A DNA stretch of 5,221 nucleotides from UBA1234 sp964400015 (GTDB lineage Bacteria; Bacillota; Clostridia; TANB77; UBA1234): positions 1 through 5,221 of the forward strand of contig CAYNRR010000026.1 in NCBI GenBank assembly GCA_964400015.1. The letters are read 5' to 3'. The stretch's first letter is position 1, and each line of letters starts with the position of its first letter. This document shows positions 1 to 3,846 of the stretch, piece by piece. Under the pieces are notes generated by a model. The model was not told the origin of the DNA, searched no databases, and saw only the letters and a program-made list of their open reading frames with translations. A program made the position numbers and the translations under genes.

Positions 1-50
1 TACCACTTTTCAAGTGTTTTTGAGGGAACATTTGAAAGGTGGTATTTTTT
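1..50 (+). promoter_or_regulatory. Terminator-like hairpin enclosing the ribosome binding site of the first gene
   Basis: Bases 1-13 pair with 32-44 to give a 13-bp stem (12 Watson-Crick pairs plus one G-U) around an 18-nt loop, followed at once by six Ts (45-50) and then the ATG at 51. The Shine-Dalgarno AAAGGTGG (35-42) lies inside the 3' arm, so the same fold would both end transcription and hide the ribosome binding site. A homologous hairpin occurs at 3531-3576. Any upstream antiterminator partner would lie outside the window. The structure is read directly from the sequence; its regulatory role is inferred. Confidence 0.7.
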
Positions 51-290
51 ATGACTAATGAAGAGTTAGAAAGAGAAAACAAGGAATTAAAGGAAAGAAT
101 TGAGTTTTTAGAAAAAGTTTTAAATAGAGGTAATGCTGGTAATTCAACGGCTTATACCTCAATAAGGCTTATGATCATAGAAAAGGTAGAAAAAGAATTT
201 GATGCAACAAAATTTGAAAATTGGAGAAGAAAATATATAGAAAATTATAAGTTTGAACAAATTGAGGTGCAAAATGAGAGAAAAATTTAA
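51..290 (+). CDS. Small hypothetical phage protein with N-terminal coiled coil
   Basis: A 79-residue protein that I do not recognise as a named family. Residues 3-24 are rich in Glu, Lys and Leu with heptad-like spacing (NEELERENKELKERIEFLEK), suggesting a short coiled coil. The rest is charged and probably helical, ending in a KFENWRRKYIENYKFEQ segment. There is no signal peptide or membrane segment. I chose the ATG at 51 because AAAGGTGG ends 8 nt upstream; an in-frame GTG at 39 lies within that ribosome binding site and is unlikely. The 3' end overlaps the next gene by 17 bp, as expected in a phage operon. Its translation may be controlled by the hairpin at 1-50. Function unknown. Confidence 0.75.
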   Translation: MTNEELERENKELKERIEFLEKVLNRGNAGNSTAYTSIRLMIIEKVEKEFDATKFENWRRKYIENYKFEQIEVQNERKI

Positions 291-486
291 AAAATATTAT
301 GAAAATTTAATAGATGATATAAATGACGAAGTAATAAGAGAAGTAATGCTAGATAGATTAGAAGCAATAGACGATGAGATTTTTGTATTAGATTATGACA
401 TTAGAATAAGAATTGAAAATCAAGAGTGTAGAGAGATACCAACAACTTACGAGCAAGAATTTATGTATGCAAATAGAATGTGTTAG
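274..486 (+). CDS. Small hypothetical acidic phage protein
   Basis: A 70-residue protein of unknown function, mostly predicted helix, with acidic patches (DDINDEV around residues 16-22 and LEAIDDEIFVLDYD around 31-44). There is no recognisable enzyme motif, signal peptide or membrane segment. I chose the ATG at 274, preceded by GAGGTG at 264-269; an in-frame TTG at 253 has no good ribosome binding site. It begins inside the end of the preceding gene (17-bp overlap) and stops 11 bp before the next start, so the three genes are probably translated from one message. Similar tiny genes of unknown role commonly lie just upstream of recombination genes in Firmicutes phages. Confidence 0.7.
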   Translation: MREKFKKYYENLIDDINDEVIREVMLDRLEAIDDEIFVLDYDIRIRIENQECREIPTTYEQEFMYANRMC

Positions 487-497
487 GAGGAAAGGAT

Positions 498-1310
498 ATG
501 GAAGAAAAGGATTTAATAGTTATAAAACAGTTACCAATTATCGAAGAACAATTAAAAAAAGTAAGTGATGAAATAGATGTTAAAGTTCAAAATGCAGTTG
601 CTCTAGTGTGCAATGAAGAAACAGTAAAGACTGTAAAAGGGATTAGAGCAAGTTTGAATAAAGAATTAAAAGAATTTGAAGACAAGAGAAAGCAAGTTAA
701 ATCGGAGGTAATGAAACCTTATGAAGATTTTGAGACATCATACAAAAAATACATATCAGATAAATATAAGACAGCAGATACAGAGCTAAAAAACAAAATT
801 GATAGTGTAGAAAACGAGTTAAAAGCTAAAAAAGAGCAAGAAATCAAAGACTATTTTGAAGAATATAAAAAAGCTAGTGAAATTGAGTTTATTACATACG
901 AAAAAGCAAATATCAATGTTACATTGACAGCAAGCATGAAGAGTTTAAAAGAGCAAGCTAAGAACTTTATAGATAAGATTGCAGATGATTTAAAACTTAT
1001 CGATACACAAGAACATAAAGCAGAGATTTTAGTTGAATACAAACAAAGTTTGAATGTAAGTAATGCTATAACAACTGTGTCGAACAGATTTAAAGCAATC
1101 GAAGAAGAAAAAGCTAAACAAGTAAGAGAAGAAGAATCACAAAAAGAAATCGTTGAGATAGCAAAAGAGAGTAATAAGTGTGAAGATGAGAATCCATTCG
1201 CGATTCCAAGAAACAAAATAACAATCAAATTTGAATTAACAGAAGAAGAGTACAACAAATTAACAGAATTTTTAGATACGTCATTTATTAAATATGAGGT
1301 GGTGTTGTGA
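498..1310 (+). CDS. DUF1351-type phage protein, coiled-coil recombination accessory candidate
   Basis: A 270-residue protein with the layout of the DUF1351 family: an alpha-helical, Lys/Glu-rich body containing the segment KGIRASLNKELKEFEDKRKQ (residues 48-67) followed by VKSEVMKPYEDFE, long coiled-coil stretches at about 60-120 and 195-225, and a short C-terminal alpha/beta unit ITIKFELTEEEYNKLTEFLD (241-260) that resembles the tail of many DUF1351 members. The family is common in Firmicutes phages directly upstream of ERF or RecT genes, as here; its biochemical role is not established to my knowledge. The start is the ATG at 498, 7 nt after AGGAGG (485-490); the upstream in-frame GTG at 480 overlaps the previous gene and would place the ribosome binding site inside the coding region. 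The stop overlaps the next ATG by one base (TGATG), suggesting translational coupling. Cytosolic. Confidence 0.8.
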   Translation: MEEKDLIVIKQLPIIEEQLKKVSDEIDVKVQNAVALVCNEETVKTVKGIRASLNKELKEFEDKRKQVKSEVMKPYEDFETSYKKYISDKYKTADTELKNKIDSVENELKAKKEQEIKDYFEEYKKASEIEFITYEKANINVTLTASMKSLKEQAKNFIDKIADDLKLIDTQEHKAEILVEYKQSLNVSNAITTVSNRFKAIEEEKAKQVREEESQKEIVEIAKESNKCEDENPFAIPRNKITIKFELTEEEYNKLTEFLDTSFIKYEVVL

Positions 1311-1903
1311 TGAATATTTATCAAAGTATTGCAAAAATAATGGAAGAGGTACCAGCTATAAGTAAAAATAAAAAGAATATACAACAAGGTTTTATGTACA
1401 GGGGAATTGATGAAGTAATGAATGCTTTTCAGCCTTTGTTTGCCAAATATAAAGTATTTACAGTTCCTCAAGTACTTGAACAAAAAAGAGAGGAAAGAAC
1501 ATCTGCTAAAGGAAATTTACTAATTTATTCTATCTGTACAATCAAATATACATTTTATGCTGAAGATGGTTCTTTTATTCAAGCTACAGTCGTCGGAGAA
1601 GGCATGGACAGTGGAGACAAAGCTACTAATAAAGCAATGGCTATTGCTTTAAAATATGCGTTGTTTCAAGTGTTCTGCATTCCAACAGAAGATGACCCAG
1701 ATGGTACAACTTCAAATATACAAGAAGATATTGGCGAAAAACAGATTGATGATATCAAAAAACAAGCTTTAATAGCCAAAGCAACAGCAAATAATTTGAG
1801 CGATGAACAGTTGTTAAAAGGCTTAGCACATTGGGGTTACAAGAGCGTGGAAGAAATCAAAGTGAAAGACTATACAGATATTATGAACAAACTTTCTAAG
1901 TGA
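1310..1903 (+). CDS. erf: ERF-family single-strand annealing protein
   Basis: A 197-residue protein of the ERF superfamily, named after the Essential Recombination Function protein of phage P22. These recombinases bind single-stranded DNA and anneal complementary strands for phage recombination, circularisation and repair. The domain spans about residues 1-135. Recognisable features are the N-terminal IYQSIAKIMEEVPAISKNKKN, the FMYRGIDEVMNAFQPLFAKY block (28-47), and the family signature GEGMDSGDKATNKAMAIALKYALFQVFCIPTEDDPD (96-131), with Gly/Asp/Lys in the turn and the IPTEDDPD end. The C-terminal 60 residues are probably a small helical domain. I chose the ATG at 1310 (GAGGTGG at 1296-1302) over the GTG at 1307. 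It lies between DUF1351 and the NinB-like and SSB genes, a standard recombination cassette. No inactivating change is visible. Confidence 0.92.
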   Translation: MNIYQSIAKIMEEVPAISKNKKNIQQGFMYRGIDEVMNAFQPLFAKYKVFTVPQVLEQKREERTSAKGNLLIYSICTIKYTFYAEDGSFIQATVVGEGMDSGDKATNKAMAIALKYALFQVFCIPTEDDPDGTTSNIQEDIGEKQIDDIKKQALIAKATANNLSDEQLLKGLAHWGYKSVEEIKVKDYTDIMNKLSK

Positions 1904-1913
1904 GGTGAATAAT

Positions 1914-2447
1914 TTGAAGTTCACAGGTCAATTAGCAGATGTAAGTATAGATTTGAAAACCAATAAACCTAAAGTGACGTTTCTGATGAACGAAAAATCT
2001 GCGTTGGAAAGTTTAGACGAGATTAAAGACTTGGACAAGCTTAGCATAGAAGCTAAAAAATACCGCCAAAAACGTTCTTTAGATTGTAATTCATACTGCT
2101 GGGTTCTTATCGGAAAACTTGCTGAAAAATTGAATTTAAAGCCAATAGACGTATACAGAAAAGCAATTATTGAAGTTGGTGTATATGAAGTTGTTCCAAT
2201 AAAAGATGAAGCAGTAGAAAGATATATCGAAGTTTGGCAAGATAACGGACTTGGTTGGCTATGTGAAACAATGAAATCTAAATTAGACGGGTACACAAAT
2301 GTAATAGCTTGGTATGGTTCATCAGCATATAACTCAAAAGAAATGTCTAGGCTTGTAGATAACATTGTTGAAGAATGCAAAGAGCATAACATTGAAACAT
2401 TGCCACCTGCAGAATTGGAAAGCATGAAAAAAAGTTGGTCAAGATGA
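1914..2447 (+). CDS. NinB-like phage recombination protein
   Basis: A 177-residue protein. The central motif KKYRQKRSLDCNSYCWVLIGKLAEKL (48-73) contains RSLDxNxxxW, which is shared with NinB (Orf) of lambda, a recombination mediator that works with SSB and single-stranded DNA. The N-terminal KFTGQLADVSIDLKTNKPKVTF (2-23) looks like a beta-hairpin entry. The GWLCETMKSKLDGYTNVIAWYGSSAYNSKEMSRLVDNIVEECKE segment (114-157) is typical of Firmicutes phage homologues. The start is probably TTG at 1914: AGGTGA ends 5 nt upstream, and a start there gives the usual MKFTG beginning; the in-frame GTG at 1905 lies within the ribosome binding site. It sits 10 bp after ERF and before SSB, fitting a mediator role. 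Assignment to NinB rests on the motif and context, so homology is likely but function is inferred. Confidence 0.72.
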   Translation: MKFTGQLADVSIDLKTNKPKVTFLMNEKSALESLDEIKDLDKLSIEAKKYRQKRSLDCNSYCWVLIGKLAEKLNLKPIDVYRKAIIEVGVYEVVPIKDEAVERYIEVWQDNGLGWLCETMKSKLDGYTNVIAWYGSSAYNSKEMSRLVDNIVEECKEHNIETLPPAELESMKKSWSR

Positions 2448-2476
2448 GAGAAAAAAATAGGAAAGGAAGAATAAAA

Positions 2477-2878
2477 ATGAATAGCGTAAATTTGATTGGA
2501 AGATTAACAGCAGATCCAGAAATTAGATATACACAAATAAATAATACAATGGTAGTTCAATTTATATTAGCAGTAAATAGAGCTTACGCAAAACAAGGAG
2601 AAGAAAAACAAACTGATTTTATAACGATTATTGCTTGGAGCAAGACAGCAGAGTTTTGTAGCAAATATTTCAAAAAAGGTCAACAAATTGGTGTGACGGG
2701 AAGAATAGAAACAGGAAGCTATGATGATAAAGACGGAAAAAGAGTATATACAACAAAAATAGTAGCAGAACATGTATACTTTGCTGATAGCAATAAAAAT
2801 GAAAATAGCAATAATAATCCGTTTGCAGAGCAACCAAGCACATTTAATACTGTTACTGATGATGATTTGCCATTTTAG
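2477..2878 (+). CDS. ssb: Phage single-stranded DNA-binding protein
   Basis: A 133-residue bacterial-type SSB. The OB fold covers about residues 1-105: MNSVNLIGRLTADPEIRY at the start, the VVQFILAVNRAY strand (26-37), TDFITIIAWSKTAEFCSKYFKKGQQIGVTGRIETGSYDDKDGKRVYTTKIVAEHV (47-100). A short Asn-rich linker (107-114) follows, and the protein ends in the acidic tip DDDLPF (128-133), the docking site that recruits partner enzymes in SSBs generally. It protects single strands during replication and recombination and would work with ERF and the NinB-like protein encoded just upstream. The start is the ATG at 2477, 7 nt after a GGAAAGGAAG ribosome binding site; the in-frame ATGs at 2435 and 2444 fall at the end of the preceding gene and add a non-family Lys/Arg-rich leader. 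It is slightly shorter than host SSBs because of the short linker. Confidence 0.95.
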   Translation: MNSVNLIGRLTADPEIRYTQINNTMVVQFILAVNRAYAKQGEEKQTDFITIIAWSKTAEFCSKYFKKGQQIGVTGRIETGSYDDKDGKRVYTTKIVAEHVYFADSNKNENSNNNPFAEQPSTFNTVTDDDLPF

Positions 2879-2897
2879 ATAGATAAAAACATAAAAA

Positions 2898-2913
2898 TGC
2901 ACATTGAAAACTG
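2898..2913 (+). promoter_or_regulatory. boxA-like antitermination sequence
   Basis: TGCACATTGAAAACTG closely resembles the boxA of Gram-positive rRNA operons (of the type TGCTCTTTGAAAACTG in Bacillus), which is bound as RNA by NusB/S10 to make RNA polymerase resist termination. It lies 20 bp after the SSB stop codon and upstream of two of the three terminator-like hairpins in the window. The match is seen directly; function in antitermination is inferred. Its last four bases overlap the left arm of the 31/32-nt inverted repeat. Confidence 0.45.
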
Positions 2914-2940
2914 AATAGTTCTTAGACGAAATACAGTGTT
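2910..2940 (+). repeat. Left arm of a long imperfect inverted repeat
   Basis: This 31-nt sequence matches the reverse complement of 3437-3468: 28 identical columns, two substitutions and three single-base gaps. The best block is AATACAGTGTT against AACACTGTATT, and ACTGAATA is conserved at the outer end. The arms enclose a promoter, the basic 42-residue gene and the AbrB-like gene. Either they are ends of a small inserted cassette or they pair in the readthrough transcript. Confidence 0.7.
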
Positions 2941-2980
2941 ATCAGTACTTTTAAAAAATTGGAAATATTTTAGAAAAGTG

Positions 2981-3009
2981 TTGACACAGTGTACACGGTT
3001 TGATATACT
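2981..3009 (+). promoter_or_regulatory. Consensus sigma-70/SigA-type promoter
   Basis: A perfect -35 TTGACA (2981-2986), an exact 17-bp spacer and a near-consensus -10 TATACT (3004-3009) form the best promoter in the window. Transcription would begin around 3016 and read into the small basic gene 30 bp further on. The spacer contains AGTGTACACG (2988-2997), whose core GTGTACAC is a perfect palindrome that recurs just ahead of the AbrB-like gene, so the promoter is probably repressible. Confidence 0.8.
2988..2997. promoter_or_regulatory. Candidate operator, copy 1 (GTGTACAC palindrome in promoter spacer)
   Basis: AGTGTACACG contains an 8-bp perfect palindrome placed between the -35 and -10 elements. 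The same ten bases occur at 3215-3224, ahead of the AbrB-like gene. A protein bound here would block RNA polymerase. The AbrB-like product is a natural candidate for autoregulation, but that is inference. Confidence 0.45.
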
Positions 3010-3045
3010 ATACTTGTCCAAAGGGACAGGGAAGGTGGTGATTTT

Positions 3046-3174
3046 ATGAAAAAGTTGCTACAAGCTCTAACAAAAAAGCTAGTTGCCCGCTACCAACGAA
3101 AACAACTAGCACAAAGGAAAGAGCTTCGACATCAACGTTTCTTAAACATCTTAGAACAAACTAGAAATATTTAA
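3046..3174 (+). CDS. Very basic 42-residue small protein, function unknown
   Basis: The open frame has a strong ribosome binding site (AAGGTGGTGA at 3032-3041) ending about 5 nt before the ATG and lies 37 bp downstream of a consensus promoter, so it is probably translated. The product begins MKKLLQALTKKLVARYQRKQ and has 6 Lys and 6 Arg against 2 Glu, giving a net charge near +10 with no Asp or Cys. Leu, Val and Ile spacing suggests one long amphipathic helix. Four of its six Arg codons are CGN, whereas the DUF1351 and small upstream genes use AGA almost exclusively, hinting at separate origin. It might bind nucleic acid or RNA polymerase, act as a small regulator, or be a short translated leader for the AbrB-like gene 72 bp downstream. 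I do not recognise a family. Confidence 0.6.
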   Translation: MKKLLQALTKKLVARYQRKQLAQRKELRHQRFLNILEQTRNI

Positions 3175-3177
3175 TTA

Positions 3178-3246
3178 AGCCACAAATCCTTTCTTGACAA
3201 GTATACTTCAAAAAAGTGTACACGTCAAGAAAGGAGGGCTCTTTTT
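3178..3246 (+). promoter_or_regulatory. Long terminator-like hairpin overlapping the ribosome binding site of the AbrB-like gene
   Basis: Bases 3188-3198 pair perfectly with 3224-3234 (11 bp). Above a 2x2 internal loop, 3201-3208 pairs with 3214-3221 (8 bp, one G-U) around a 5-nt CAAAA loop. A basal AGCC/GGCT stem (3178-3181 with 3237-3240) brings the helix to the run of five Ts at 3242-3246, and the ATG follows at 3247. The Shine-Dalgarno AAGGAGG (3231-3237) is partly in the 3' arm. As RNA this could terminate transcription or block initiation; as DNA it is a dyad containing the GTGTACAC box. Confidence 0.7.
3215..3224. promoter_or_regulatory. Candidate operator, copy 2 (GTGTACAC palindrome before the AbrB-like gene)
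   Basis: An exact second copy of AGTGTACACG, 227 bp downstream of the copy in the promoter spacer. It lies in the 3' half of the long dyad ahead of the AbrB-like gene. Two identical sites flanking the basic gene suggest one DNA-binding protein, perhaps with looping. Inferred. Confidence 0.4.
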
Positions 3247-3423
3247 ATGAAGGAGATTAAAACATTGAAAATAACATTTGGTAAAAGAGGAGATGGGAGC
3301 TATCTTCCACGATTATTCTTGTCGATGAAAGACCTCAAAGAATTAGGAATATCTCCTGATGAAAGAGATGTTGAATATATTCTTGATAAGGATAAAAAAG
3401 AAATTGTAATTAGAAAAAAATAA
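3247..3423 (+). CDS. AbrB/MazE/SpoVT-like small DNA-binding protein
   Basis: A 58-residue protein with the look of a swapped-hairpin AbrB-type domain: KTLKITFGKRGDGSYLPRLFLSMKDLKELGISPDERDVEYILDKDKKEIVIRKK (5-58). Typical features are a basic first strand, the Gly-rich turn, the YLPRLFLSMKDLKELGI segment (19-35, strand then short helix), and two closing strands VEYILD and EIVIRKK. Members dimerise and act as transcription regulators or as antitoxin DNA-binding parts. It starts at the ATG at 3247, 9 nt after AAGGAGG. The start directly follows the T-run of a long hairpin, so expression is likely conditional. No toxin with a familiar fold is adjacent; the upstream basic 42-residue protein is the only possible partner. 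It may bind the two GTGTACAC sites. The family call rests on pattern and length only. Confidence 0.65.
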   Translation: MKEIKTLKITFGKRGDGSYLPRLFLSMKDLKELGISPDERDVEYILDKDKKEIVIRKK

Positions 3424-3436
3424 TAAAAAACTACCA

Positions 3437-3468
3437 AACACTGTATTCGCCTGAGAAACTTATTCAGT
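3437..3468 (-). repeat. Right arm of the long imperfect inverted repeat
   Basis: The reverse complement of this 32-nt stretch matches 2910-2940. It lies within the P1 stem-loop (3431-3477), so the 5' arm of P1 could pair either locally or with the distant left arm. On the minus strand P1 is followed by six Ts (complement of 3425-3430), which would resemble a terminator for leftward transcription, although no leftward gene is present. Confidence 0.65.
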
Positions 3469-3530
3469 GGTTGGTAGACTCAAAAACTACCTTTGAAAGT
3501 AGTCTATTTGTAGTATAACACAAATAGGAA

Positions 3531-3576
3531 CCATCTTTCAAGGGTTTTGAGTAAACTTTGAAAGATGGCATTTTTT
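3531..3576 (+). terminator. Intrinsic terminator (attenuator) overlapping the ribosome binding site of the next gene
   Basis: A perfect 11-bp stem (3531-3541 with 3558-3568), a 16-nt loop, then CA and TTTTTT (3571-3576). The Shine-Dalgarno AAAGATGG (3561-3568) is the 3' arm itself and the ATG follows the T-run. It is homologous to the hairpin at 1-50, with compensatory changes at two base pairs and a shared TTTTGAG loop motif. Confidence 0.7.
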
Positions 3577-3801
3577 ATGGAAAAGAATTATATATCAGAA
3601 AGTCATAAAACATATTTTTATGTGGACTTAGTAAATAAAACATACGGTGTATACATAAACATAAAAGATTTAGTAAAAAAAGATGAAATAATAAACAAAA
3701 TGAGAGAAAACAATAAAGAAACAATAGAAGCATGGAAAAAGGAGTGGTGTGTAAATCAAATAGAAAGTAGCAAGGCAAGACCTTGCTATTGGTATTATTA
3801 A
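3577..3801 (+). CDS. Small hypothetical phage protein
   Basis: A 74-residue protein of unknown function. The first third alternates hydrophobic and polar residues (TYFYVDLVNKTYGVYINI, 12-29) and probably forms beta strands. The middle is a charged helix (KKDEIINKMRENNKETIEAWKKEW, about 34-57), and the end is ARPCYWYY, with two Cys in the last 20 residues. I chose the ATG at 3577 (8 nt after AAAGATGG); the in-frame ATG at 3565 lies inside that ribosome binding site. It is isolated between the structured leader and the replication genes, with 45 bp to the replisome organizer. Its expression should depend on the terminator/antiterminator choice upstream. There is no membrane segment or signal peptide. 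Confidence 0.65.
   Translation: MEKNYISESHKTYFYVDLVNKTYGVYINIKDLVKKDEIINKMRENNKETIEAWKKEWCVNQIESSKARPCYWYY
3766..3790 (+). other. Stem-loop at the 3' end of the small gene
   Basis: AGTAGCAAGG (3766-3775) pairs with CCTTGCTATT (3781-3790): 10 bp including one G-U, with a 5-nt loop. The following TTGGTATTATT is only moderately U-rich. It could be a weak terminator, a processing signal or an mRNA-stabilising element; it lies within the coding region, 9 bp before the stop codon. Confidence 0.35.
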
Positions 3802-3846
3802 GGTAAATCAACATAACTAATTTACAAAAGAGAGATGGTGATTATA

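Larger units (their letters stand above)
2879..3045 (+). other. Intergenic regulatory stretch between SSB and the small basic gene
   Basis: These 167 bp hold no gene that I can support. In order they contain a boxA-like sequence (2898-2913), the left arm of a long inverted repeat (2910-2940), an A/T-rich spacer (2941-2975), a consensus promoter (2981-3009) with the GTGTACAC palindrome in its spacer, a 6-bp stem in the new transcript (3014-3019 with 3024-3029), and the ribosome binding site AAGGTGGTGA at 3032-3041. No intrinsic terminator is visible after SSB, so readthrough from the recombination operon is possible. Confidence 0.6.
3431..3576 (+). ncRNA. Structured leader RNA with terminator/antiterminator alternatives (cis-regulatory)
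   Basis: Five helices can be drawn by eye. P1: 3431-3443 with 3465-3477 (13 positions, one mismatch). P2: 3486-3490 with 3499-3503. P3: 3504-3510 with 3521-3527. Terminator: 3531-3541 with 3558-3568 (11 bp, perfect), followed by CA and six Ts to 3576. Antiterminator: 3478-3485 with 3545-3552 (8 bp, perfect), continuing after a 4-nt bulge as 3490-3499 with 3535-3544 (10 bp, one G-U). The antiterminator uses the 5' arm of the terminator, so the two exclude each other, as in attenuators and riboswitches. P3 can form inside the antiterminator. It controls the small gene at 3577. I do not recognise a known RNA family, and the trigger is unknown. Confidence 0.6.

Noticed and set aside
851..1483. 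A 210-codon open frame on the minus strand across DUF1351 and ERF
   Set aside because: It is antisense to two well-supported genes, is rich in Ser/Leu/Phe/Ile as expected from the complement of A-rich coding DNA, and lacks a credible ribosome binding site or family match.
1928..2425. A 165-codon minus-strand open frame opposite the NinB-like gene
   Set aside because: It lies entirely within a recognisable coding gene and is of Ser/Leu-rich complement-type composition with no motif.
2901..2918. Remnant of a 16S-23S rRNA spacer
   Set aside because: Only the boxA-like stretch resembles rRNA operons; no rRNA or tRNA sequence flanks it.
3194..3222. A second promoter with TTGACA at 3194 and TGTACA at 3217
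   Set aside because: The -10 matches the consensus at only three of six positions, and the TTGACA is part of the 11-bp hairpin arm, so the dyad explains it better.
2910..3468. A complete insertion sequence
   Set aside because: There is an inverted repeat but no transposase-sized gene inside and no obvious target-site duplication at the borders.
3431..3477. Rightward terminator of the AbrB-like gene
   Set aside because: The stem is good but is not followed by Ts on the + strand; the T-run is on the minus strand, where there is no gene to terminate.
3835..3846. ATG at 3835 or GTG at 3838 as start of the replisome organizer
   Set aside because: Both lie within the GAGATGGTGAT ribosome binding site, and the conserved family sequence begins at the TTG at 3847.
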